DNA from: Alphaproteobacteria bacterium MarineAlpha11_Bin1
GTDB lineage: Bacteria; Pseudomonadota; Alphaproteobacteria; MPNO01; UBA830
DNA: 64,000 nucleotides
Reading direction: 5' to 3'
Assembly: GCA_002937455.1 (NCBI GenBank)
Contig: PTJZ01000005.1
Location: 1-64,000 of the forward strand
Positions 46,310 to 55,588 of the stretch are shown piece after piece. The translations under genes were made by a program, and so were the position numbers. How positions within the stretch are numbered: the first letter of the stretch is position 1; each line of letters opens with the position of its first letter. The notes beneath the pieces are model-generated. The model ran no database searches, had not been told where the DNA came from, and saw only the letters and a program-made list of their open reading frames with translations.

Positions 46310-47707
46310 CTGAAACCCCTGCGGCCCATTGTCATTTCCGGCAAGGAGGTAGCCCCCTTGGTTGAGGGGGGCAAAGGGATTGCTGTATCCAACGGTGAAA
46401 GCTCTGGTGCCTGGGCCGCGGCTGGCGGGGTTGGTACATTTTCCGGTGTCAATGCTGATTCTTATGACAAAAATGGCAATCTAATTCCGGTCACATACCA
46501 AGGCCGCACGCGGCGAGACCGGCACGAAGAACTCATTGCCTACGCAATTCAAGGTGGCATTGCCCAAGCACGCATCGCCCATGATATGGCTGGTGAGGAA
46601 GGGCGCATACACATGAACGTGCTTTGGGAAATGGGTGGAGCGGAGAGGGTACTGGACGGAGTATTGACGGGCGCTCGGGGCCTAATCCATGGGGTTACCT
46701 GCGGGGCCGGTATGCCTTACAAGATCGCACAAATTTCAGCCAGCTATGGGGTTTTTTACTACCCGATTATTTCCTCGGCCCGCGCATTCCGGGCTCTCTG
46801 GAAAAGATCTTATCATAAGTTTCCCGAATGGCTTGGCGGCGTGGTCTATGAGGACCCTTGGCGTGCTGGCGGCCACAACGGTTTATCAAATAGTGAAGAT
46901 CCAGAAACCCCTGAAGGTCCTCGCCCGCGCGTGGCAGAATTGCGTAAGGTTATGAACCAACTTGGTCTCCAACAGGTACCCATCCTAATGGCTGGTGGGG
47001 TCTGGTATCTCCGAGACTGGGAAGACTGGATAGAGGATCCAGATATTTCACCCATTGCCTTCCAGTTTGGTACACGCCCTCTCCTGACCCAAGAAAGCCC
47101 AATCTCAGACCAGTGGAAGCGCCGTCTTCTTGACCTAGAGGAAGGTGACGTATTTTTGAATAAATATAGTCCTACTGGTTTCTATTCCTCCGCGGTGCGG
47201 AACGATTTTCTAAGAGAGTTAAAGGAGCGCTCCGACCGGCAGATTACCTTTGCTGAGCACCCGATCGGGGAACTAAACGAGGAATTCCAGATTGGCCTGC
47301 GCGGCCGAAAGATTTTCGTTGCGGCGAGAGACAAGAAACGGGCCAATGATTGGATGTCCGAAGATTTCACCGAAGGTATGCGGACCCCCGACTCGACGGT
47401 AATCTTCGTGACGTCGGGCATGGCGAAACAAATACATACCGATCAGTCTGACTGCATGGGTTGTCTGTCGCAGTGTAAGTTTTCAAACTGGGCTCAGAAT
47501 GAGTCGGGGACGACAGGCCGTCGTCCGGATCCTCGATCCTACTGTATCCAGAAAACGCTGCAGGATATTGTACGCGGAGAGAATGTTGACCAGCAGCTGA
47601 TGTTCGCTGGTCATAACGCCTATAAATTTAGGGCGGACCCGTTTTACTCGAACGGCTACATTCCGACGGTTAAGGAACTGATGGACCGCCTGCATACTGG
47701 TGATTGA
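46310..47707 (+). CDS. nitronate monooxygenase (NPD family)-like FMN protein
   Basis: This protein of about 465 residues belongs to the FMN-dependent NPD/2-nitropropane dioxygenase group by its motifs. These are PLVEGGKGIAVSNG at the start, SSGAWAAAGGVGTFSGVNAD, HGVTCGAGMPYKIAQ, ILMAGGVWYL and FQFGTRPLLTQESP. A Cys cluster near the C-terminus (DCMGCLSQCKF) is unusual for the basic NPD fold. The start is not an ATG. CTG 46310 with GGGAG seven bases upstream gives MKPLRPIVISGKEVAPLVEGG, matching the usual family N-terminus. TTG 46358 also has an excellent AAGGAGGT seven bases upstream but would remove the first strand. The substrate is unknown. Confidence 0.78.
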   Translation: MKPLRPIVISGKEVAPLVEGGKGIAVSNGESSGAWAAAGGVGTFSGVNADSYDKNGNLIPVTYQGRTRRDRHEELIAYAIQGGIAQARIAHDMAGEEGRIHMNVLWEMGGAERVLDGVLTGARGLIHGVTCGAGMPYKIAQISASYGVFYYPIISSARAFRALWKRSYHKFPEWLGGVVYEDPWRAGGHNGLSNSEDPETPEGPRPRVAELRKVMNQLGLQQVPILMAGGVWYLRDWEDWIEDPDISPIAFQFGTRPLLTQESPISDQWKRRLLDLEEGDVFLNKYSPTGFYSSAVRNDFLRELKERSDRQITFAEHPIGELNEEFQIGLRGRKIFVAARDKKRANDWMSEDFTEGMRTPDSTVIFVTSGMAKQIHTDQSDCMGCLSQCKFSNWAQNESGTTGRRPDPRSYCIQKTLQDIVRGENVDQQLMFAGHNAYKFRADPFYSNGYIPTVKELMDRLHTGD

Positions 47708-47816
47708 ACGGCACAACGCTATCCCGATCCCATAGATATTCTCATGAACTTTCGTCATTGGGGTGGCGATCTTGGTTTTTACAACTCTGGGGCCGCCGGA
47801 ACGGCGTGGACCGGCC

Positions 47817-48314
47817 TCACTTAATCGTCTCATCCGAATAGACACCCCAGATATGGGTGCGACGCATCCAGCCTCGGCGTTTACCGACTTCCAAGTGGCA
47901 CCAATGCCCCGAACACTCGAGAATATAGCCGATGACTTTTTCCATGACCCGCGCGGTCAGCAACGAATTAGCATCAGGGTCTAGACGGAGAGGCTGGAGT
48001 CCGCCTGTAACGACGACAGTTCGCTTACCTGACAGCATAGAGCGGTGCACCCAACCCTCTGTACCCTGCCAGTCGCGTACCTTTCGCCAATTTTCGAACT
48101 CAGCAGTAATTTCGACCGGCATACCACGGCAAATAAATATCCAATCGACTGGATACCGGATACCAGGTCCAGTCCGAAGGTACACTTCATTAGCGCGTAA
48201 CGACGCATAGCGTGGCAGGGGAAAGCCCGTTTCGGAAACGGCGGCAAAGGGCACCAACAAAAGGATCAGACCGCAAAGAATAGTAGATATCAATCGCTTC
48301 ACAATATACAACAT
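47817..48314 (-). CDS. exported bacterial SH3-domain protein
   Basis: This 165-residue protein has a signal peptide (about 1-27, ending AVSE) and two SH3-like repeats. The first has SLRANEVYLRTGPGIRYPVDWIF and WRKVRDWQGTEGWVHRSML; the second has LLTARVMEKVIGYILECSGHWCHLEVGKRRGWMRR. It fits the SH3_4 family common in Alphaproteobacteria, thought to bind cell-wall peptides. It is divergent from the 2-hydroxyacid dehydrogenase gene (91 bases); I recall this pairing in other Alphaproteobacteria. The function is not established. Confidence 0.82.
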   Translation of the reverse strand: MLYIVKRLISTILCGLILLLVPFAAVSETGFPLPRYASLRANEVYLRTGPGIRYPVDWIFICRGMPVEITAEFENWRKVRDWQGTEGWVHRSMLSGKRTVVVTGGLQPLRLDPDANSLLTARVMEKVIGYILECSGHWCHLEVGKRRGWMRRTHIWGVYSDETIK

Positions 48315-48405
48315 GAACGAATTATAAACTGCAACGGCCCTTCCTTCTATCGGGAAACATACCTAGACAACTGTTGTCCTCCCTGATACTCCAAAGGCGA
48401 TCTTG

Positions 48406-49404
48406 ATGGAGCGCGGCCGAAATATGGCCAAAGGTAAAACAGTTGTCGTTGTTACGCGGCGCCTTCCGCGCGACGTAGAAACACGTATGAAAGAGCTTTT
48501 TGAACCAAGATTCACCGTTTCGGATTTGCCAATGTCATCGAATCAGATTATCGAGGCATGTAACGGGGCTGGAGTTCTTGTCCCGACGGTCACCGATCGG
48601 ATAGACGCGGATCTTATCGGTCGACTGCCCGACTCGATCCAACTCATCGCCAATTTTGGGGCGGGTGTAAACCATATCAATATCGAATCGGCAGCCGCGA
48701 GAAAAATAGTTGTTACCAACACGCCGGGCGTACTAACCGACGATACCGCGGACATGACGGCCTGTTTATTATTGGCTGCGCCAAGACGGCTGGTAGAGGG
48801 AGAGCGTTTGATTCGATCCGGCAAATGGAAAGGCTGGGCGCCTACGTTTATGATTGGCAACCGTATATCCGGTAAACGGATCGGCATCATCGGTATGGGC
48901 CGGATTGGCCAAGCGCTCGCTATACGCGTTAAGGGATTTGGTATGGCTGTACACTATCACAATCGTCGCCGTTTGCATGAAGACCGTGAGCGTGAGCTCG
49001 AAGCGACATACTGGGACGATCTCAATCAAATGCTTCCACACATGGATTTCATCTCAATAAATTGTCCTCATACTAAGGAAACCCACCACCTGCTAGACGC
49101 GGAGCGCTTGGCCTTACTCAAACCACATACGTTTTTAGTCAACACGGCTCGTGGTGAAATCATCGACGAGAAAGCCCTCGCACGCCTGATTGCAGAAGGA
49201 AAAATTGCCGGCGCGGGGTTAGATGTTTATGAACGAGAGCCCAAGATCGAACCTGCTCTTTTAGCGCTCGAAAATGTCGTACTTGCTCCGCATCTTGGCT
49301 CCGCGACACTGGAAGGACGGATCGCGATGGGTGAAAAGGTAATCGTAAATATCAAAAGCTTCTTAGATAATCACCGACCGCCGGATCGGGTCTACGAAGT
49401 TTAG
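48406..49404 (+). CDS. D-isomer specific 2-hydroxyacid dehydrogenase (glyoxylate reductase-like)
   Basis: This 332-residue NAD(P)-dependent dehydrogenase has the nucleotide fold GIIGMGRIGQALAIR near 161-175. The catalytic Arg is in NTARGEIIDE, Glu in VYEREP and His in LAPHLGSAT. It resembles the glyoxylate/hydroxypyruvate reductase subgroup, but close substrates cannot be separated by sequence alone. The ATG at 48406 has AAAGG eight bases upstream; ATG 48424 (MAKGKTVVVV) is an alternative start. It is convergent with the DsrE-like gene, 21 bases apart. Confidence 0.88.
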   Translation: MERGRNMAKGKTVVVVTRRLPRDVETRMKELFEPRFTVSDLPMSSNQIIEACNGAGVLVPTVTDRIDADLIGRLPDSIQLIANFGAGVNHINIESAAARKIVVTNTPGVLTDDTADMTACLLLAAPRRLVEGERLIRSGKWKGWAPTFMIGNRISGKRIGIIGMGRIGQALAIRVKGFGMAVHYHNRRRLHEDRERELEATYWDDLNQMLPHMDFISINCPHTKETHHLLDAERLALLKPHTFLVNTARGEIIDEKALARLIAEGKIAGAGLDVYEREPKIEPALLALENVVLAPHLGSATLEGRIAMGEKVIVNIKSFLDNHRPPDRVYEV

Positions 49405-49425
49405 AGTCACCTCTGCCTTGGCGGA

Positions 49426-49812
49426 TCAGATATAGAGCATGGCCCCATTCTTTGACGCGTCCGCAAGAAAACTGACGGCGCTTCCTTCAGTGATGGTGAT
49501 ATCATTTCTTAATTGTTCGCGCTTAATCGACATTGCGCGCATACCCATCTCGCAGACCATAAACTGGGCTTTCATTTCGGCGCACACAGCAACAAGTCCT
49601 TCGAAAGTTGCAAGATTCATCTCTGCAAGTATTTTTTCTCGCGGCACGTCGGCAAATCGAGGAACCAATGCCCGTGTACCTTCCATAGCGAAAAATAGGG
49701 TGACGGGCTTACCTACGGCCAGCGCAGCGCTTGCTAGGACAAGACCGTAATGAACCCGGTCGAAATCATTCGATTGGATAATCAGCGAAAGTTTGTCGGG
49801 AGAAGTGATCAT
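49426..49812 (-). CDS. DsrE-family protein
   Basis: This 128-residue protein has the DsrE/DsrF fold pattern: LSLIIQSNDFDRVHYGLVLASAALAVGKPVTLFFAMEG, a later segment with AQFMVCEMGMRAM, and a final hydrophobic strand. The Cys in MVCEMG is at the position used by DsrE/TusD-type sulfur carriers. The start at ATG 49812 overlaps the stop of the ThiF/MoeB-like gene as ATGA; the frame runs on upstream inside that gene without support. The coupling suggests a sulfur-transfer partnership, which is inference. Confidence 0.78.
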   Translation of the reverse strand: MITSPDKLSLIIQSNDFDRVHYGLVLASAALAVGKPVTLFFAMEGTRALVPRFADVPREKILAEMNLATFEGLVAVCAEMKAQFMVCEMGMRAMSIKREQLRNDITITEGSAVSFLADASKNGAMLYI

Positions 49813-50603
49813 GCCGCATAGGCAGATAGATCGGTGATTGAGGGCGTATCTCCGCAGAGTGGGCACAACGGGTTCCGCGGAAGCTTCATTCTCTGGAAGT
49901 TTATGGCAAGTGCGTCGTAAATCAGAAGCGATCCGGCGAGGCTATCCCCTATCCCAATGATTTCTTTCAGCACCTCCACCGCCTGCAGAGAACCCACTGT
50001 GCCGGCAAGCGCTCCCAAGACTCCGCCCTCGGCGCACCTTGTTGTTAGCTCGGGCGCTGGCGCTTCCCGATACAGACAGCGATAGCATGGCTCACCATGG
50101 CCGAGACCAGAGCGAAATGTCGCGATCTGACCTTCAAATCCCAGTATCGCGCCGGAAACTAGTGTTTTCCCCGCTAGATGACATGCATCGTTCACCAGAA
50201 AGCGGGTATCAAAATTATCGCTTCCATCCGCGACGATGTCGTATGGTCCCATCAATTCATCCACATTATCTACTGTTAATCTCGTGTGATGCGCCACGAA
50301 GGATATATCCGGGTTGATCGCTGCCACCGTTTTTCCGGCGCTGTCGACCTTAGACCCACCGATTCGGTCCGTAGCATGTATCACTTGGCGCTGCAGGTTA
50401 GATAGATCGACCGTGTCATCGTCCACTACCCCCACAGACCCTACGCCGGCTGCGGCGAGATACATCAAGAGCGGCGCGCCTAGCCCGCCCGCGCCGATAA
50501 CCAGGACTTGCGATTCAAGTAGCCTGCTCTGACCTGTGCCGCCGACCTCAGGGAGCACGATATGTCGAGCATATCGTCGAATCTGGTCTTCCGAGAAATC
50601 CAT
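49809..50603 (-). CDS. moeB: MoeB/ThiF-family sulfur-carrier adenylyltransferase
   Basis: This 264-residue E1-like enzyme adenylates the C-terminus of a ubiquitin-like sulfur carrier such as MoaD or ThiS. It has the nucleotide motif VIGAGGLGAPLLMYLAAAGVG near 35-55, the Arg finger region SNLQRQVIH, the catalytic Cys region TTRCAEGGVLG, and two zinc Cys pairs (CYRC and CPLCG). There is no C-terminal rhodanese domain. Whether it serves molybdopterin, thiamine or another pathway cannot be told here. It overlaps the DsrE-like gene downstream and dut lies 13 bases upstream. Confidence 0.9.
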   Translation of the reverse strand: MDFSEDQIRRYARHIVLPEVGGTGQSRLLESQVLVIGAGGLGAPLLMYLAAAGVGSVGVVDDDTVDLSNLQRQVIHATDRIGGSKVDSAGKTVAAINPDISFVAHHTRLTVDNVDELMGPYDIVADGSDNFDTRFLVNDACHLAGKTLVSGAILGFEGQIATFRSGLGHGEPCYRCLYREAPAPELTTRCAEGGVLGALAGTVGSLQAVEVLKEIIGIGDSLAGSLLIYDALAINFQRMKLPRNPLCPLCGDTPSITDLSAYAA

Positions 50604-50616
50604 CAGTGGGGCCTAA

Positions 50617-51066
50617 TCAGATGCCGGTCGAGCCAAATCCGCCGCCTCCCCGGGCCGTATCCGGCAGGGTATCGACCTCCGCGAACTGGCCTTGGGTGAC
50701 TGGGGCGATCAGTATCTGTGCAATACGCATACCGCGTTGGATAATAAACTCTTCATCGCCTAGATTGATCAGGATAACCTTCACCTCGCCGCGATAATCG
50801 GCGTCCACGGTGCCGGGTGTATTCAGAACGGTGATGCCGTTTTTGGCGGCCAAGCCAGATCTCGGTCGAATTTGAGCTTCGTATCCGGAGGGCAGCGCCA
50901 ACGCTAAACCAGTAGGGATCATGGCGCGCTTGCCTGGCGCTAACGAGACGGGTAAATCGACTGCGGCTGGGACATCCATTCCTGCCGATTGTGCGGTCTC
51001 GTACATGGGTAAGGGGAGGTCAGCATTGTGAGGGAGGCGGGTGACGGCAATTTCGACTGTATTCAT
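50617..51066 (-). CDS. dut: dUTP diphosphatase
   Basis: This 149-residue trimeric dUTPase hydrolyses dUTP to dUMP, keeping uracil out of DNA. The five motifs are present: [33 protein letters not shown] with the catalytic Asp, RGMRIAQ, and the C-terminal [10 protein letters not shown] arm. Its start overlaps the coaBC stop by one base (TAATG), and the moeB-like gene follows. The order coaBC-dut is common in proteobacteria. Confidence 0.97.
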   Translation of the reverse strand: MNTVEIAVTRLPHNADLPLPMYETAQSAGMDVPAAVDLPVSLAPGKRAMIPTGLALALPSGYEAQIRPRSGLAAKNGITVLNTPGTVDADYRGEVKVILINLGDEEFIIQRGMRIAQILIAPVTQGQFAEVDTLPDTARGGGGFGSTGI

Positions 51067-52283
51067 TACGAGGCCCCAGGCATAGTTTTAAAATGCTGGA
51101 CGATGCGATCCGCAAGGCGGTTGGCTACGTCGGTTTTGGCAAGTGGCGGCCAGTTTTCAACACCTTCTGTGGTGACGAGATGAACTGTATTTACGTCGCC
51201 ACCAAAGGTACCAGTGCCGAGGGACACGTCATTCGCGACGATCCAATCACATCCTTTACTGGTGCGCTTAGCCAAGGCATTGGCCACAATATTATCCGTT
51301 TCGGCAGCAAATCCAATAACTAGTTCTGGGCGTTTGTTTTTTGAGTTTGAAATTGCGCGAAGAACGTCCGGATTCTCAACCATATCAAGGCTTGGAGGCA
51401 AGCCGTCCTTGAGTTTCTTGAACTTCCGGATGCCTTTCTGCGCTGGACGCCAGTCCGCGACGGCGGCAGCGCAGACCGCAATATCAGCCGGCAGAGCCGA
51501 AATTGTGGCATCGTACATATCCTGCGCCGACTCGACGTGGACAATTTCCACACCCTTGGGGTCCGGTTCGTGGGTCGGTCCGGTTACAAGCGTGGCGCGA
51601 GCGCCCAGGCTGGCAAGCCTGGTGGCAATTGCATTTCCCTGTTTTCCGGAAGATCGATTGGCGATATAGCGCACGGGATCTATTGCTTCGTATGTTGGCC
51701 CACTAGTTACGATCGCGTGTCGCCCCGCGAGCGGAGCTGAAACGCTAAAATAGCTTTCGATTGTGGTCACGATATCCAGCGGCTCCAACATACGACCCTC
51801 TCCGTACTCACCGCAGGCCATTTGACCTTTAGTCGGACCCGCGAAAAGTATACCGCGGGATTTTAGCGTCGATACATTATCCTTAGTTGCCGGATGCTCC
51901 CACATCCGTACGTTCATCGCCGGCGCGACCAGTACGTCCTTGTCTGTAGCAATCAGTAATGTCGTTGCAAGGTCGTCTCCGATACCCTGTGCCATTTTTG
52001 CTAAAACATTGGTAGTTGCGGGCGCGACGACCACCAGGTCGGCATCTCGCGAAAGCTGAATATGGCCCATCTCCGCTTCGTCTGTTAGGGAGAAAAGATC
52101 TCGATAGACTTTGTCTTCGCTAAGTGCAGAAATCGACAACGGGGTAACGAATTGGGTTGCGGATTCAGTAACAACGCATCGTACCGACGATCCATGTTCC
52201 CGAAGGCGGCGAATTAGATCGAGACTCTTATAAGCCGCGATCCCGCCAGAGATGATTAAAAGTATGCGTTTGCCGTGGAGCAT
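51066..52283 (-). CDS. coaBC: bifunctional phosphopantothenoylcysteine decarboxylase/synthetase CoaBC
   Basis: This 405-residue enzyme carries out two steps of coenzyme A synthesis. The N-terminal FMN-dependent CoaC domain (about 1-180) has [13 protein letters not shown], the PAMNVRMW motif and the Cys-containing flap [11 protein letters not shown]. The C-terminal CoaB domain (about 185-400) has [25 protein letters not shown] for CTP binding, and the late FAAETDN. It ends in a one-base overlap with dut. A 70-base gap separates it from ubiB. Confidence 0.96.
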   Translation of the reverse strand: MLHGKRILLIISGGIAAYKSLDLIRRLREHGSSVRCVVTESATQFVTPLSISALSEDKVYRDLFSLTDEAEMGHIQLSRDADLVVVAPATTNVLAKMAQGIGDDLATTLLIATDKDVLVAPAMNVRMWEHPATKDNVSTLKSRGILFAGPTKGQMACGEYGEGRMLEPLDIVTTIESYFSVSAPLAGRHAIVTSGPTYEAIDPVRYIANRSSGKQGNAIATRLASLGARATLVTGPTHEPDPKGVEIVHVESAQDMYDATISALPADIAVCAAAVADWRPAQKGIRKFKKLKDGLPPSLDMVENPDVLRAISNSKNKRPELVIGFAAETDNIVANALAKRTSKGCDWIVANDVSLGTGTFGGDVNTVHLVTTEGVENWPPLAKTDVANRLADRIVQHFKTMPGAS

Positions 52284-52353
52284 TTAGCACCTCCACCATA
52301 GCCGGAAAGGCGGTAACCTAGTGATTTAGAAGCATTTCGGCAACCAAATGTCG

Positions 52354-53904
52354 CTAGTGTAGGAAAGACACTACGAAAAGTAGGACCGCTGACGGAACCA
52401 ACCAGAATTGCCATCCGCCAAGCCGCTTGCGGCCTTTCCCAAGAGATTCCAATGAGGATGGGTCGATCTGGATACCGTATCGCGTAGCGCGATTCAGTGA
52501 ACCCTCCATTTCTGAAATGGCATAGGGCAGACGCTCCAAGATATCCAGCATTGAATTAGTAGCATCGCGAATACGGGCCTCCGGGCCCATATGTTCGATC
52601 ATCCAATCCTCGATCAATGGCCGCGCAAGTTCCCACATATTTACTTTAGGGCATAGCTGCCGCCCTACGCCCTCTGCCACTAGCATAGTTTTTTGCAGCA
52701 GTAACAACTGAGGTTGGACCTCCATCTGGAACTTTTCCGCGACGGCAAAAAGCTGGGCCAGAAGCCGGGCGAGCGAGATATCGCCGAGCGGGAGTCCCAG
52801 AATCGGCTCCGCGATAGATCGCGCGGCCTGAGCAAACTCGTCAACTGACTGATCGGCCGGTACATACCCCGCTCGGATGTGTACTGCCGCCACCCTCTGG
52901 TAATCCCCAGTCAGGAAGCTATTTAGCATTTCGGCTAGATAATGGCGTGTGCGTTTGTCCAGTCGACCCATGATTCCGAAATCAACAGCATGAAACACAC
53001 CGTCGTCGTCGATGAAAATATTCCCGGGATGAAGGTCTGCATGAAAGAAACCGTCTCGAAATACCTGTAGAAAGAAGACTTTTGCAAAATTGGCTACGAT
53101 GTCTTCGGCAGCTTCTTCCGATATGTTGTCGAGGCCAAGCTTGTTCACTGGCGTTGCGTCTACCCATGTTGTGGTCATTACGCGTCGACTTGTGTGGGTC
53201 CAGCATACTTCGGGGACAGAGAAACGAGACTCGGAAGAGAAGTTCTCTCTTAACTCGTCCGCAGCGGCAGCTTCGAACCGCAGATCCATCTCGATTTCAA
53301 CCGACCGAATAATTGTATCAATGACCGCCACCGGCTTCAGACGCCGAAGGTCCGGGCGTGTCTTTTCAATCTTGACCGCTGCCCATCGGGCTAGGTCCAA
53401 GTCACGGGCGAAGGCCAATTCGATATCAGGGCGCAAAATCTTAACGGCTACTAGCCTGCCGTCGGTCAGTTTGGCGCGATGCACCTGCGCGATCGACGCC
53501 GCAGCGATTGGTTCGGCTTCGAATGTAGCGAACAAACCCTCGATAGGCTTACCCAGTGCATTCTCAATTGCCTGTATCGCGAGCACACCGTCGAACGGCG
53601 GTAACTGGTCTTGCAGCAGGCTGAGATCGTTCGCCAGTTCGTCGCCCACAAGATCTGGTCTAACCGACAGAGCTTGGCCCAATTTCACGAAGGCCGGGCC
53701 CAACTCTGTAAGTGCGGCAGTAAGGCGTTCACCGGATCGCAAGGCTACGTTGCCACGATTGCGTGGCGCGAGAAACACCGTGCGGATCAAAACCGGCACA
53801 AATCTGGGCAGGCCCAAATTTTGGATCGGGAACAGTGCATCGTGTCGAGCAAGCGTCCGGACTGCCGTCACTAACCTGCGAAGATGTCGTAACGACGAGA
53901 ACAT
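52354..53904 (-). CDS. ubiB: ubiquinone biosynthesis protein kinase-like UbiB
   Basis: This 516-residue ABC1/ADCK-family atypical kinase is required for ubiquinone synthesis. The family signature FVKLGQALSVRPD near 72-84 (KxGQ motif), the nucleotide-binding PIAAASIAQVHRAKL with the Ala-rich loop, and the HADLHPGNIFID catalytic block near 287-298 are visible. A single C-terminal membrane helix (about 495-515) anchors it. It starts three bases after the ubiE stop, so the two are co-transcribed. Confidence 0.95.
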   Translation of the reverse strand: MFSSLRHLRRLVTAVRTLARHDALFPIQNLGLPRFVPVLIRTVFLAPRNRGNVALRSGERLTAALTELGPAFVKLGQALSVRPDLVGDELANDLSLLQDQLPPFDGVLAIQAIENALGKPIEGLFATFEAEPIAAASIAQVHRAKLTDGRLVAVKILRPDIELAFARDLDLARWAAVKIEKTRPDLRRLKPVAVIDTIIRSVEIEMDLRFEAAAADELRENFSSESRFSVPEVCWTHTSRRVMTTTWVDATPVNKLGLDNISEEAAEDIVANFAKVFFLQVFRDGFFHADLHPGNIFIDDDGVFHAVDFGIMGRLDKRTRHYLAEMLNSFLTGDYQRVAAVHIRAGYVPADQSVDEFAQAARSIAEPILGLPLGDISLARLLAQLFAVAEKFQMEVQPQLLLLQKTMLVAEGVGRQLCPKVNMWELARPLIEDWMIEHMGPEARIRDATNSMLDILERLPYAISEMEGSLNRATRYGIQIDPSSLESLGKGRKRLGGWQFWLVPSAVLLFVVSFLH

Positions 53905-53907
53905 TCT

Positions 53908-54678
53908 TTAGATTCGCCAGCCGGAATGCTGCCATACAATTCCGCCAGTCAGCGGTGTAGTATTTATATTGCCGAACCCGGCTTCGGCCATTTCTGTCTC
54001 CAGAACCTCGGGTGATGGAAACCTTCGAATACTCTCGGCAAGATATTTATATGAGTCACGGTTCCTCGCTACCTTCTGTCCAAGCCAAGGCAGTACATGG
54101 AAAGAGTACGCATCGTACAAAGGTTTTAAATGCCCCAACACCGCAGGGCTGAATTCCATGCAGATGAAGTGTCCGCCCGGCTTCAGGATGCGACGCATTT
54201 CTTTCAGTGCAGAAGAACGGTGGCTTACGTTCCTTAAACCGAAAACGATAGTACAGGAATCCGCAAACTTGCTGGGGATAGGTAAGGCCGCCGCGTCGCC
54301 GCAAATCCGCGCCGGTCCCTCGATTTTTCCTTGATCAAGAGACCGGTTTATGCCGGCGGTCAGCATTTCAAAATTTATATCGCAGATTACTGCTGAGCCG
54401 CCCCCGCGTTTTAGGAAGCTCTCCGCGATATCTCCAGTGCCGCCTGCGACATCGATAAGCAATTCGTCGCCGCGTGGGTTGAGCCGGTTCAGCAGTGCGA
54501 TTTTCCATAGGCGATGCAGGCCACCAGACATCAGGTCGTTCATTAAGTCATACCGCCCGGCCACGGATGAAAAAACATCCCCAACCATCGCTTTATGATT
54601 GTCGGGGCTCACCTTCTTAAACCCGAAGTCGATATCGCTAAGCGTACCGTCTGGAGAAACATTTTCATTCAAATCCAT
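53908..54678 (-). CDS. ubiE: demethylmenaquinone/ubiquinone methyltransferase UbiE
   Basis: This 256-residue SAM-dependent C-methyltransferase of quinone synthesis has FSSVAGRYDLMNDLMSGGLHRLWK near 36-59 and the SAM motif LLIDVAGGTGDIAESFL near 73-89. The late block RRILKPGGHFICMEFS and the C-terminal PLTGGIVWQHSGW are typical. It reads away from mutM with only 46 bases between the two starts. In ubiquinone-only bacteria it acts in the ubiquinone pathway. Confidence 0.96.
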   Translation of the reverse strand: MDLNENVSPDGTLSDIDFGFKKVSPDNHKAMVGDVFSSVAGRYDLMNDLMSGGLHRLWKIALLNRLNPRGDELLIDVAGGTGDIAESFLKRGGGSAVICDINFEMLTAGINRSLDQGKIEGPARICGDAAALPIPSKFADSCTIVFGLRNVSHRSSALKEMRRILKPGGHFICMEFSPAVLGHLKPLYDAYSFHVLPWLGQKVARNRDSYKYLAESIRRFPSPEVLETEMAEAGFGNINTTPLTGGIVWQHSGWRI

Positions 54679-54724
54679 GTGTTTGAAGATAGCGTACCAG
54701 CGCGGTTACAGCTACCTTCTCTGC

Positions 54725-55588
54725 ATGCCTGAATTGCCGGAAGTAGAAACTGTACGCCGTGCCTTGGCCCAAGAGATGGAGGGTCGTCGTATCGAACACG
54801 TTGAGGTCCGACGTCACGACCTGCGTTTTCCTGTTCCAATCGACTTTGCTGATCGGTTGCGTGGCCGAACGCTATTGTCTCTAAGGCGGCGGGCAAAATA
54901 TCTTGTAGGTACGTTTGATGATAAAACAGTATTGCTTGTTCATCTTGGCATGTCTGGTCGAATGATGATTGAAACTCAGGAGGACCGGTGTTCGCCGGGG
55001 CATTTCCTCCGTGGCTTGGGCACACATGGTATCCATGAACATATCATTTTCTGGGTCGGCGATGACACGATTGTGCGGTTCTCTGATCCGCGTCGCTTCG
55101 GACTGATGCTTCTGACGACCGCACATGATTTTCCGTCTCATCCGTTAATTCGTCATCTTGGGCCGGAGCCTATAGGCGAGCATTTTACAGGGCCTATTTT
55201 GGCGGCGCGGCTCAGAGATAGGAGAACACCCATCAAATCGGCGTTGCTAGACCAACGTGTGGTTGCGGGTGTTGGAAATATATATGCCTGTGAAGCCTTG
55301 TTCGATGCAGGAATATCACCTCGGAGAATGGCCTACACCATTCAGGGAACTCGCGCCGCGCGGCTCGCGGTTGCGTTACGCACGGTGCTTAGTTCGGCGA
55401 TCGAGGCTGGTGGTTCCTCGCTGCGCGATCATGTTGCACCCACAGGCGAACTCGGATATTTCCAATATAAATTCAGCGTTTATGGGCGTGAGGGTGAAAC
55501 TTGCCTAGGATGCGGCTGTACTATGTTAATAAAGCGTATTACTCAGGCAGGTAGGTCAACTTTCCTATGCACGAAGTGTCAGAGATAA
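54725..55588 (+). CDS. mutM: formamidopyrimidine-DNA glycosylase MutM (Fpg)
   Basis: This 287-residue base-excision repair enzyme removes 8-oxoguanine. The N-terminal PELPEVETVRRAL supplies the catalytic Pro2 and Glu3. The helix-two-turn-helix region (DQRVVAGVGNIYACEALFDAGISP) and the C-terminal zinc finger (CLGCGCTMLIKR with CTKCQR) are intact. The initiator must be ATG 54725, because Pro2 must follow the start Met. The next gene starts inside its last 22 bases. mutM and ubiE/ubiB are neighbours in many Alphaproteobacteria. Confidence 0.97.
   Translation: MPELPEVETVRRALAQEMEGRRIEHVEVRRHDLRFPVPIDFADRLRGRTLLSLRRRAKYLVGTFDDKTVLLVHLGMSGRMMIETQEDRCSPGHFLRGLGTHGIHEHIIFWVGDDTIVRFSDPRRFGLMLLTTAHDFPSHPLIRHLGPEPIGEHFTGPILAARLRDRRTPIKSALLDQRVVAGVGNIYACEALFDAGISPRRMAYTIQGTRAARLAVALRTVLSSAIEAGGSSLRDHVAPTGELGYFQYKFSVYGREGETCLGCGCTMLIKRITQAGRSTFLCTKCQR

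Noticed and set aside
53090..53911. Long plus-strand frame (273 codons) across ubiB
   Set aside because: ubiB on the minus strand has all family motifs and full length. The antisense frame is Arg/Ser-rich with no known features and is a shadow of biased codon use.
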